Assembly (NCBI GenBank): GCA_029204045.2
Contig: CM055076.1
Span: 8,994,346 to 9,058,345 of the forward strand
Source: Tillandsia leiboldiana
Taxonomy: Eukaryota > Streptophyta > Magnoliopsida > Poales > Bromeliaceae
Length of the DNA stretch: 64,000 bases
Direction: 5' to 3'
Within the stretch, counting starts at the first letter, position 1. Each line of letters begins with the position of its first letter. A model generated the notes under the pieces. That model did no database searches. It saw nothing but the letters and a program-made list of their open reading frames with translations, and was not told the DNA's origin. This document shows positions 1 to 9,596 of the stretch, in pieces. The translations under genes were made by a program, and so were the position numbers.

Positions 1-373
1 CGTTCAGCGTCTTCACAAGAAAACCTGTGAAGGCGCTGAATGAATCAGCGCCTTCATGGTATATATTGAAGGCGCTCTTTCATTCAGCCCCTTCAGCATA
101 CACTATAAGGCGTTGAGGACTTAGCCATTTTTCGTCGCGAAAAATGGCTTAGTTCTGTTTCAGCGAAAAATGGCTTCTGTGTAAAGGCGCTGAGTGGCTC
201 AGCGTCTTTAGTATAAAACACTAAAGACGCTGAGTAGCTCAGCGCCTTTAGTATAAAACACTAAAGGCGCTGAGTTGCTCAGCGCCTTTAGTGAGTTACA
301 CTAAAGGCGCTGAGCCACTCAGCGCCTTCAGTGCAGAACACTAAAGGCGCTGAATGGCTCAGCGCCTTTACCT
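1..373. repeat. Left terminal inverted repeat of the MULE, made of short palindromes
   Basis: It consists of repeated palindromic words of the form AGGCGCTGAG-NN-CTCAGCGCCT separated by short A/T spacers such as TTAGTATAAAACACTAA, which are themselves partly palindromic. One different palindrome (about 121-151) pairs TTAGCCATTTTTCG with CGAAAAATGGCTAAG-like sequence. The same series is found inverted at the right end. The continuation of this repeat to the left is outside the window. Confidence 0.85.
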
Positions 374-586
374 GGACCTACACACATTACTTAAGATCAC
401 TTTAAAAAAATCTCAAATTTGTACAACAAGTTGCAAGCAAGGACAATTAACATTGAAAAAGCAAAAACTACATTCACAAACACCAAATGAAGGTCCAACA
501 ATCATTACATTCATAAATGAGAGTTGAGTAACATAAAAAAATGAACTTTACAAAAATGTGTATACGACAACTTCGAACTCAAAAGC
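374..586. other. 3' flank of the PMD gene inside the MULE
   Basis: AT-rich sequence between the left inverted repeat and the PMD stop codon. It is the likely 3' UTR and terminator region of the minus-strand gene. I see no clear polyadenylation signal that I would defend. Confidence 0.4.
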
Positions 587-2934
587 TCAATTTTGAGCAC
601 GTCCTCGACCTCGACGTCCTCGGCCACGCCCACATCCACGCCCTCGCCCTCGCCCTCGCCCACGGGGAACAACAAGGTCGATGATAGGTATATCATCGAG
701 ATGCTCGACTGCTGCCAACTGATCGAGCTCCTCGATGATACCACCCTCATCCTGCTCAGCAATAGTCTGAACCTCCTATGGCGATGATGACGATGGACAA
801 CGGCGTGAATATGTAGAAGTAAATGAAGTCTGTGATACTGGTGGCGGGAGCGACGCTGACGTCGAAGGAAATGTCATCGGGGCCTGAATGGTAGGAGATG
901 GAGATCGTGGCACCTGAAAGAGTGTAAATAGTTTGTTAATTTGAATTTGAAAACTTAATTTGAATTCTATGCTAAATGGTACCTGATGACTCGAGGTCGC
1001 TCCCTCATGTGAAGGTCCGCCTGACACTCTGACCGTAGGTTCAGATGGTACATGCTGTAGTACCATCTGAATATTGTCGTTCATTCCTCTCAAAGTATGA
1101 AGAATAGTATGAGTCGGCGGTTGGTCCTGCAATAACTGGTCGACAATAGTATGAACATGTCGTAGTGTGTCGGCTTGCATTTTAATTTAGAAATTAAAAT
1201 TAAATTTATATGAGGAAAGTTGAACATGTTAAATTTATATATATAAATTATTATACCAGTCTTCTCTCGACATGCCCACGAGGATGAAAAGTCTGCGGAG
1301 GACGCTGTACTGGATGAGATATCCATCCTCTCGTAATCATCCAGTACCACTGCATATATATGGATGCCGCTTGTAGTGGGTCCTCACCAGCAGCCGGGAG
1401 TTGATCAAAAATCTGATCTAGCCTCCCGGACCACCTCTCAATGTGGATAGCATGAAATGCGATCCAATCCTCATCCGGACGCCCACGTGATGTGATGCGT
1501 TGGATGGACTCCACATTGAGAGGTATATGCTGGAGAAGACCGAACTGCCGCAGGACTCGGTCCGGCACGTGCATCTCGACAATATGAAAGCAAATAAGGA
1601 CTGTCCTTGCACGCCAGACCGCTGAGCCATGCACACAGAAATCTGGTAATGTATCTATAATATGATCCGTGTATGGCATCCATATAACCTGTTAATGGAC
1701 AAAATGATTAGTTAATATAGAAGTGTTGAAGCAAAATATACTTAAAGTATTCAATAAAACATCTACATACCTGCGCCTCTCGCTGCTGATCTAGTTCGTC
1801 TCTGTAAAACTCAATGTCACACGTCCTGACATTAGTTCCAAAACGTAGCCCTCCAGTGTTGCCCCATCTAGATTATAAAAAATATATATTAGTTGCAATT
1901 ACAATTGAAATACAAAAATCTACTATATCAAATATCTTACCGGCAACCCAGAGGTCGATCGACTATATCGGGCATATCTAGGACGCCTGTAGGTCGGCCG
2001 ATATGAATATGGTCCCAAGCCCAGATCTATAAATTCACGCCAACGGGTTAATATAATAAATAAAATATACAATACCAATATATAAAGATAATACTGAAAT
2101 AAAAAAATTAGATTTTATACCTGCAATAGGGTCCCAAAACAGCAGCATTCAGCCTTCCCGTTCAGCGCGGCATCTCCTAGCGCTCGATATAGATATGCCA
2201 GAGTCGCAGCACCCCACGCATAAGCGCCGCAGATATCAAAGTCAGCTAAAAGTGGTAGCCACTTTAGATGAACTTTATATCCGCTGGGGTTTGGAAACAA
2301 ACTACCCCCGATCTGATATAGAATGTAAGCACGGGCGGTAGCTGCGATTGTTCCGGCAGGGGCATCTAGAGGTATATCATGAAAATGCTGATATAACCAA
2401 TCTAGAGATACCGTAGCCCCCTTGATGTGAGTAGGTACCACCCCCAATAAATCTATACATAGAGCACGCCAATCGTGAAGCGTGGATCCCGAGACCGGCG
2501 CACCATGCACACGGAGACCCGAAATAACCGCCACATCCTGGAGTGTGACGGTCATCTCACCGTGGCGGAAGTGGAAGGTCTGGGTCTCCGGTCTCCACCT
2601 CTCGGCAAGGGCGCCCAGTAGAGCCTGATCCAGCACCAATCGTCGCAGTCGTGATAACCCGTAAAATCCTGACTGGCGAAGTAGATCTATTACCGCTGGA
2701 TGTTCAAGCTCCCACTGGTTCATCTTGCGCCCGTGCTCTGCGAACAAGACAGGACGATAACCCTGTGATGCAAAAAAATATAGTTAGCTCTTACATGAAT
2801 TCAACTTATTTATAATATTTTAAAAAATAAAAATTTATAGCTCTTACCTCAGTCCTGATAAAGGCGGACCTATGGCGATGCTGGTGTACTAAGACAGACG
2901 CATCAGCTGGCCCCGCGTCCTCGTGATCTGCCAT
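587..2934 (-). CDS. Plant mobile domain (PMD) protein, multi-exon, inside the MULE
   Basis: Spliced gene read from GT/AG sites. Exon 1 is 2934-2848 (begins MADHEDAG, 29 codons), exon 2 2762-2121, exon 3 2026-1941, exon 4 1867-1771 and exon 5 1688 to about 1254; a further part lies near 1180-985 and 915-779, and the last exon is 775-587. Exons 1-5 join in frame. Family marks seen are HQHRHRSAFIRTE, WELEHPAVIDLL, FHFRHGEMTVTLQDVAVI, GLRVHG, WAWDHIHIGRP and a C-terminal VWRARTVLICFHIVEMH block, all typical of PMD proteins such as the MAIN/MAIL1 relatives. The last exon ends in an Arg-Gly-rich tail (about 23 residues of RGRGRG type). The joint of exon 5 to the next exon does not keep phase with any obvious acceptor, so there may be a one-base lesion or an unrecognised site. 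In cellular PMD proteins the family acts in the nucleus in silencing and gene expression. Here it is a transposon passenger, or a second mobility gene, 3' of the transposase on the same strand. Confidence 0.85.
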
Positions 2935-2987
2935 CTGCAATAAGCAATCTACATATTAGTAACATGATAGCTAAAAATAATTAAATA

Positions 2988-5900
2988 TTAAGACAAGATA
3001 AATATAATTGTGTAAATCATACGCCGGCGTCCTCGTTGCACTATTTCTGTATTTTGTGGACAAGTGCTCCTATAATGGCCTCCCTGCTTACAAATGGAGC
3101 ATTTTTCTCGTCGGCCACCCCCCTCGTCCATTACATTACGAATACGTGTAGATCGTGGACGACCTTTCTTCCTTCGTATAGGAGGCAGTACAATCGGGGG
3201 ACCTTGGGGTCGTGGCCAGTGCCGTCTATCAGGAACAGGATGAAATTGTGGTGCGTACGCCGCACGATAGCAGTCTGTACTATACCAGGGTGAAGTAAAA
3301 TTCTGGTAGGCTAATCTCATATGTGATCTACTACAAACTGCTAAGACATGCGAGCAAGGTATTCCTGTTAGATATAATTCACAACATGAACATTCGACAT
3401 TTGTTCTATTGACGATCACTTTGTAGTCGAAATCTCCAGTTTGAACTTCAAATTCTGTGAGTCCAAATCTTTCAACATGATGTGCCCGCGCCGTATCTAA
3501 ATTTTCAGTAATCTTATTTTTGACTTTAGGGACAAAAGGGTCCGTCGAATGTTCACCGACCGCACGGCGCTCGCAGAAATACTTATTAAGCTTATAAAAA
3601 GTAGCCGCAACAAAAGCCGTGATAGGCAAACCACGAGTGTCCTTAAGAACCCCATTTAATGATTCAGAAAGATTCGTAGTCATCAATCCAAACCGGCGGC
3701 CTCCATCAAATGCTCTTGCCCAGTACTCTTTATATCTGTCAAGATTATGGACCCACTCCCAAGCATCGTGATCCAACACCTCTAATTCTTCCTTTAGCTT
3801 ATTATATGCCGTCGGTGTTGCAGCTTTTTCGATATGCCAGAATTTATCTAACAATATGTCGGTCTTGAAGCGCTTTTTCATGTTTGCTTTCATATGTCGA
3901 AGACACCAACGATGCGAGTGACCCTGTGCTGGAGGATAGATAGTAGCCACTATTTCCCTCAATCCAGGAAATCGATCAGATATGAAACAAATGGCTCTAT
4001 CACGGGTAACATAGTGACGCAAGTTATGCAAAAACCATCGCCAACTCTCGGTATTCTCTCCCTCACAAATTGCAAATGCCAAAGGATATAATCCATCATT
4101 TGCATCTGCAGCCGTCGCTATCAAAGCATGACCTTCGTATTTGCCGTACAAATGCGTGGCATCAATACTCACCACCGGCCGACAATGTGCGAATCCATGG
4201 ATCGAAGGTTCAAATGACCAAAAAACACGACCAAAGGGAAAAATGCCATCAGCGGGCCACCTATGATCCAGACGCCATAAAGTACCATGATTAGAATTCT
4301 TTACCATAGAAAGGTAACGAGGCAAGTCAGTGTACGATTGCTCCCAGCTCCCGTAAATCATTTGTAATGCTTTACTCTTTGATTGCCAAGCCTTCCAATA
4401 TGTTATGTCAGTATGGTACTCTGCTCGCACCATATCTCGAATTTCTTTTGGCGTCATATTAAGTCTAACCTTTAATGTCGGAAGAATCAATTGACATATA
4501 AGGGTCGAATTACAATTACGGTGCGCCGCATTCAGTATTGGAATTACACATGTGTGTGGACCAGCATATGTTTTTACCCTAAAATATGTCGTATCTTCGG
4601 GTACTGAAGCATGTAATCTCCAAGAACATCCCTCTACTAAGCATTTGACAGTGTAAGTCGTTCTTGTAGATTTCAATATTTTCATTTGTACATTATGCTC
4701 AATATGCCACCGGTCTAGAGCATCCAATAAAGATGCCTTATCTTGAAAGACACGTCTAGCCCAACTCCCGTCGATGCTAGGGAGACCAGTATTGATTTGT
4801 CGAATATTAAGATCTGTATGATCTACAACATACTGATTTATCCAATTAGTATCTGAAAGAAAACGTTCCGGATGATCAATAAATTCATTTTCCTCGTCAG
4901 GATTGTCTACGTAATCATTGCTGATTTGTGGGTTGTCCATTTGACTGTAAATTGTATTTGTAAGATCATTTAACCCTCCATCATGATTATCATCTATATC
5001 TGGAAATGAAACATCCAGTTTGTCATCCTCACTACTATTCTGATCATCATTGATTGGTGAATCCTCATGATTAATATCACTATCACCACCCCTATCAACA
5101 TTACAATCTCCTTCGTCGATATTATCACATCCTTCCTCAACATTAGTATCAAATTCATTAATAGCAGTTGGATTCCAATGTTCATAGGAATTAGATAACC
5201 TGCAAATTTGGTAAACCTAAAATTCCAACATTGCCATTAATTTAAAACTTAACATTTAATTTACATTTGTACTTACCCCCAATCAGAAGGTTCTAGTTGT
5301 AAATGAGACATCCTTGGTTCTATACGGGAGGTCGTGCATTGTTCGCGTGATGTCGTGCAGTGTCCGCGTGAGGTCGTGGTTTGCGTGTGTGTGGTCGTAG
5401 GTGGCACACATGTGGTCGTTGGTGGCACACTACTAAACGAGCAAGGTACAACACTCTCAATAGGGTCATACTCACTTTCTCTACAATATATACAATGATT
5501 AAGTCCATTTAAAGAAGATTACAAATTACTAAATTATTAGGTTATTTTTCTAACCTTGTCATTCTGACACCACCTTCGTGTGGAATATTTTGATCACTCA
5601 TTACATTGGCGGAAGAACCCAAATCAATATAATTGTGGAGCATTCTCGTGTAATAACCTTGCGGTTCAAAATTATCCGACGGATGTAGCTCTTTCTCAAT
5701 GAATACCGTCACAACACCATGATATTCACATAATCCAATCATTCCCTTCAATGATTCATCATCTACTACTTCGTGAGCTAAATATCCACTACCGATCGTG
5801 GGGCAACTAATAGTAAATTTTAAACGAAATTGTTCTCTTGTACAATTTACTAAACGATACATTCTCGTCTCGAAACTAGTATATGTAGAATCAGAACGTA

Positions 5901-6003
5901 TCACGATTAACTTTTTTTGACCGCCGATATATCGTGGACCATTCTCATCGATAACTAACTGTCCATCCCAATGAACACTTATGGGCATGCGACGATTAGC
6001 CAT
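2988..6003 (-). CDS. MULE transposase (MuDR type), three exons
   Basis: Exon 1 is 6003-5555, exon 2 5480-5277, exon 3 5199-2988. Both introns have GT/AG ends (donors GTTAGA and GTAAGT), and the three exons sum to 955 codons with no internal stop. Domain order: N-terminal PB1-like domain (about residues 1-115), acidic linker in exons 2-3, MuDR DNA-binding domain (about 367-435, ending GPHTC), and MULE catalytic domain (about 560-660) with SIDATHLYGKY holding the first Asp, FISDRFPG the second and NLSESLNG a candidate Glu. Then come a SWIM zinc finger (CSCCELYLTGIPCSH) and a CCHC knuckle (CSICKQGGHYRSTC). The protein would bind the terminal inverted repeats and catalyse cut-and-paste movement in the nucleus. 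The true C terminus is uncertain, because a possible donor at 3022 could splice out the last residues. Length and domain set fit full-size MULE transposases. Confidence 0.92.
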
Positions 6004-6049
6004 TTCAACTACAAATCAAAATTTAACCACTTCAAAATACTACTTTTAA

Positions 6050-6830
6050 CTTTACAGTCGGAGACCGACAGTGAAACCTCTCACTTTGAGTGATCTCACA
6101 GTGAGGGGATTGCTCACTGTGACGGCGAAGCTCTCACTGTGAGGGGATCTCTCACAGTGAGCGATCTCACTGTGAGAGATCACTCTCTCACAGTGAAGCT
6201 CTCTCACTGTAAGGGGATCTCTCACAGTGAGCGATCTTTCACAGTGAGCGATCTCTCACTGTGAGGGGATCTCTCACAGTGAGCGATCTCTCACTGTGAG
6301 AGATCACTCTCTCACAGTGAAGCTCTCTCACTGTGAGAGAGTGATCTCTCACTGTGAGAGTGATCTCTCACTGTGAGAGTGATCTCTCACAGTGAGAGAG
6401 CTTCACAGTGAAGCTCTCACAGCGAGAGAGATTCATTGTGAGAGACACTCACAGTGAAGCTCTCACAGTGTGAGAGATCAAGCTCTCTCACTGTGAGAGT
6501 GATCTCTCACAGTGAGAGAGCTTCACTGTGAGAGCTTCACAGTGAAGCTCTCACAGTGAAGCTCTCTCACTATGAGAGAGCTTCACAGTGAAGCTCTCTC
6601 ACAGTGAGAGAGCTTCACTGTGAGAGATCGAATGCCCTGTTGCTGCAAGAATGCCTTCTTAGGAAGAATAGGCAGCTATTGAAGCTCTCTCACAGTGAGA
6701 GATCAAGCTCTCTCACTGTGAGAGTGATCTCTCACAGTGAGAGATCACTCTCTCACAGTGAAGCGAGATTACTGTGAGAGAGTGATCTCTCACTGTGAGA
6801 GATCACTCTCTCACAGTGAGAGAGAGAAAG
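6050..6830. repeat. Dense array of CTCACAGTGAG-type palindromes
   Basis: About 780 bp composed of overlapping, irregularly inverted copies of GATCTCTCACTGTGAGAGATC-like words, with CTCACAGTGAG as the core palindrome. Copies occur in both orientations with variable AAGCTCT and GATC joints, interrupted once at about 6629-6680 by unrelated sequence. It lies between the transposase 5' end and the right inverted repeat, so it overlaps the expected promoter side of the transposase. The many ORFs drawn across it are artefacts of the simple sequence. Confidence 0.9.
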
Positions 6831-6884
6831 AGAGAGAGAGAAGAGAGAGGGAGCAAGCTCAGAGTGAGAGGGAGAGCACGAGAG

Positions 6885-7140
6885 AGACGGCGACGGCGAA
6901 GGCGAAGGCGACGGCGACGGCGAGAGGAGATCGGCACTGTGCGCGAGAGGAGATCGGCACTGCGACGGCGAAGGCGACGACGATCTCACTGTGCTCGGGC
7001 CACTGCGACGGCGATCTCACTGTGCTCGGGGCACTGCGACGAAGAAGGCGACGGCGATCTTGGAGCTCTCACTGTGCGGGAGCGGCTCGTGCGGGATTGA
7101 AGATGAAGAGACTCTGCCCGCGCAGGTGGATACGGTGGTG
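6885..7140. repeat. GGCGAC/GGCGAA-rich simple sequence next to the right inverted repeat
   Basis: Short imperfect tandem runs of GACGGCGAAGGCGACGGC type, mixed with TCTCACTGTGC words related to the palindrome array before it. It has no convincing coding content. Confidence 0.6.
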
Positions 7141-7640
7141 AAGAAGGCGCTGAATCGGTCAGCGCCTTTAACATTATAAGTTAAAGGCGCTGAGCCATTC
7201 AGCGCCTTTATTTTTCTTCACTGAAGGCGCTGAGCGGCTCAGCGCCTTTAGTGTAAATCACTAAAGGCGCTGAGCAACTCAGCGCCTTTAGTGTTTTATA
7301 ATAAAGGCGCCACTTAGCGCCTTTACACAGAACTTAGCCATTTTTCGCTTACACAGAACTTAGCCATTTTTCGCGACGAAAAATGGCTAAGTCCTCAACG
7401 GCTTATAGTCTATGCTGAAGGCGCTGAATGAAACAGCGCCTTCAACATATTGCATGAAGGCGCTGATTCATTCAGCGCCTTCACAGGTTTTCTCGTGAAG
7501 ACGTTGAACCCTTCAGCGCCTTCCACATATAGCATGAAGGCGCGGATTGGTTCAGTGTCTTCACAGGGTTTTTGTGAAGACGCTGAACGCTTCAGCGCCT
7601 TCAGGTTGCCTAGCCCCCGTGGCGCCCTGCTGGCAAAAAG
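7141..7640. repeat. Right terminal inverted repeat of the MULE
   Basis: It holds the reverse complement of the left array in the same order: AGGCGCTGAG/CTCAGCGCCT palindromes (7148-7320), the TTAGCCATTTTTCG palindrome (7330-7395, here with a duplicated half), then AAGGCGCTGA/TCAGCGCCTTC palindromes (7415-7600). Beyond base 7512 it has no partner in the window because the left arm is truncated. Confidence 0.85.
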
Positions 7641-7720
7641 AGGGTTACTTTTACAAAATTTTTTTTAACAAAGTTATTTGGCAAATATTAGGTTTTAACA
7701 AGGTCATTTTATAAAAAAGT

Positions 7721-8506
7721 CCGTCCAAAAGTTGCAACAGAAGGTAACGACTGATGAATCAGCAAAGCTCCATTGTATAAAACAGTGACTGCCATAGAAT
7801 TGCTGTATCAAGACTCAATTGATAGGCACTTTCAACAAAAAACCAATAAAGAGAAAAGAAAGAAAAGAAAAGGAAAACAAATTGATAGATACTCCGTTGT
7901 AGTTCCTCCAAGTTACGCCCAAATTCGTCATGGAACTTGCAAGATTGGGAGAATCTTCAATTGGCTTTTCTCTTCCATTTTGCTATACTATTGGTATTCA
8001 TAGGAACATGCGCCTTATGGGAGGATAAGGCGAAGATCCTAATTCATAAAAAAAAAAAGGAAAAAAAGAAAGAAAAAAAATCATCTTCTTTTATTGTGGA
8101 AAAAGTCTGTTAAGTTTGCATGCCAGTTTAGCTCAGCTTTCCGACTGCCATACATTATTACATTCTGTTGTAGGATTCGTCCTTGACTTTTTTTCAGAAT
8201 GATTCTGAAAATTTTTATAATTAGCTGAATGATCTTCTTAAAAATGTATTTGAAAAAATAATATTTTTTTTATCAAATCAGCCCCAAAATTTAATAGGTT
8301 TTGGAGAATAATACAGATAGGGATTACGGTGAATCATTCACCATCTTTTCTACGTACCAAGAGGGTCTCCTTCCTCACTTATCTCCCGCAGACCGCATAG
8401 TTCTCTCTCTCTCTCTCTTATCCCTCCCCCATTCCCGTCACCGTCAACCCCGCACACTGTCGCCCTCCACAGTGTCTCTCTCGCCATAGTCATGCCCACA
8501 TTCCCA

Positions 8507-8546
<40 letters not shown>

Positions 8547-8740
8547 AAGGGCTGAAATAAGAAGAGGAGAAGGTGAGGTAGCATATAGGAAGTAGAGTAC
8601 ATAAAGGAGGAATGAGGGAGAGCTTAGCCGGTTTCTTGGCGTTGTTCCGAGGGGAAGCAGGGCGAGGGAGAAGCGGTGCAGCAAGGGAGCCATGGTGGGG
8701 AAGACCCAGGGTGGTATCCCCAAGGATGGGAACTGACATA
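7721..8740. other. Intervening AT-rich DNA without recognisable gene
   Basis: Flanking DNA between the MULE and the next retroelement. It contains A-rich stretches (8048-8090) and a CT microsatellite, and only short ORFs with no family resemblance. Confidence 0.5.
8511..8543. repeat. (CT)n microsatellite
   Basis: Uninterrupted CT dinucleotides of about 30 bp, with a shorter CT run at 8400-8418. Confidence 0.9.
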
Positions 8741-9275
8741 GTGTCACATGGGGAGTTGAAGAGGGGGGGTTCCAACTGGGTGCCACCTTAAGCAAGATAA
8801 GGGAGGGAGCTCCAGCAGGCCGACCAGCAAGCCAAGGGGAGGAAGCCCACGCGTGGCCCAGACCAGCTGCACCACTAGGCCCAAGCCCGAACCCGGATAG
8901 CCCAGCCGGACGCCCAGAGAGAGAGAGAGCTCAGAGCCCACTCTTACCACTTGGGTCACTAATCACAGTCATTAATGCACTTTTCTGTAATTGTTATTTT
9001 AAGTCTAATAGTAGTCTGCATACATATATAGGAGAAAACTTTGTAATGTGGATTATGAATAGAATACAGAACTTTTCACCCAAGCCTCTCCCTACTCCAA
9101 CTCTACCTCTATCTCAACCTCTTCTCCAATCTCCCCCTCCAATTCCTCCTTACTCCTATCTTCTCTCAATTCCCTCTCTTGATGCACCCATCAGGGGACC
9201 ATCATCCTCCTCCGCCATACCGCCTTAGAGCTCCGTCATCATAGGCGATTGCGGAGGAGTCAGGAGTGTTATAAC

Positions 9276-9287
9276 TGGTATCAGAGC
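9276..9287 (+). promoter_or_regulatory. Primer-binding site matching initiator tRNA-Met
   Basis: TGGTATCAGAGC, the usual plant retroelement site complementary to the 3' end of initiator tRNA-Met, sits about 320 bp upstream of the first gag ATG. Confidence 0.85.
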
Positions 9288-9596
9288 GGCACGATCCCAG
9301 GGATCGACGCACCATCATCTACCAACCATCGAGCAACCAGGATTCAAAGGCAACAAGCTACTGAAGCAGCAGCAACATCACAAATAACTCGCAAGCAACA
9401 AGAAACCGACAACATCGAGCAGCAGGCAACAAGGATTCAAAGGCAACAGAGCCACAAGAGATCTAAGGCAAACTAACAACTGGAACAGAGGTCTGCAAGC
9501 AACACAACTAACCACCAGAAGCGACCGGAAGCAAGATAGGGAAGAAGAAGGCTACCCGGTTTAAATACCTGAGCGAACTCGACCAAGGGGGAAGCA

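Larger units (their letters stand above)
1..7720 (-). mobile_element. Mutator-like DNA transposon (MULE) carrying transposase and PMD genes, left end cut by window
   Basis: The block is bounded by matching inverted arrays: bases 1-373 match the reverse complement of roughly 7140-7512, including the same order of palindromes and the same TTAGCCATTTTTCG segment. Between them lie a MULE transposase gene and a plant mobile domain gene, both on the minus strand, plus a palindrome-rich stretch. The left outer end lies before base 1. The right outer end is inferred near 7720, after AT-rich sequence (7640-7720) with an end-like look; no target-site duplication can be tested because the left end is missing. 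The transposase frame is open, so this copy could be autonomous or only recently dead. The element type is sure; the outer limit is not. Confidence 0.85.

Noticed and set aside
6737..7179. Overlapping ORFs rich in Arg, Ser and Glu
   Set aside because: They are products of the palindrome array and the GGCGAC-rich simple sequence.
8350..8959. Minus-strand ORFs of 70-140 aa around the CT microsatellite
   Set aside because: They are driven by CT repeats and LTR-like sequence; no recognisable domain.
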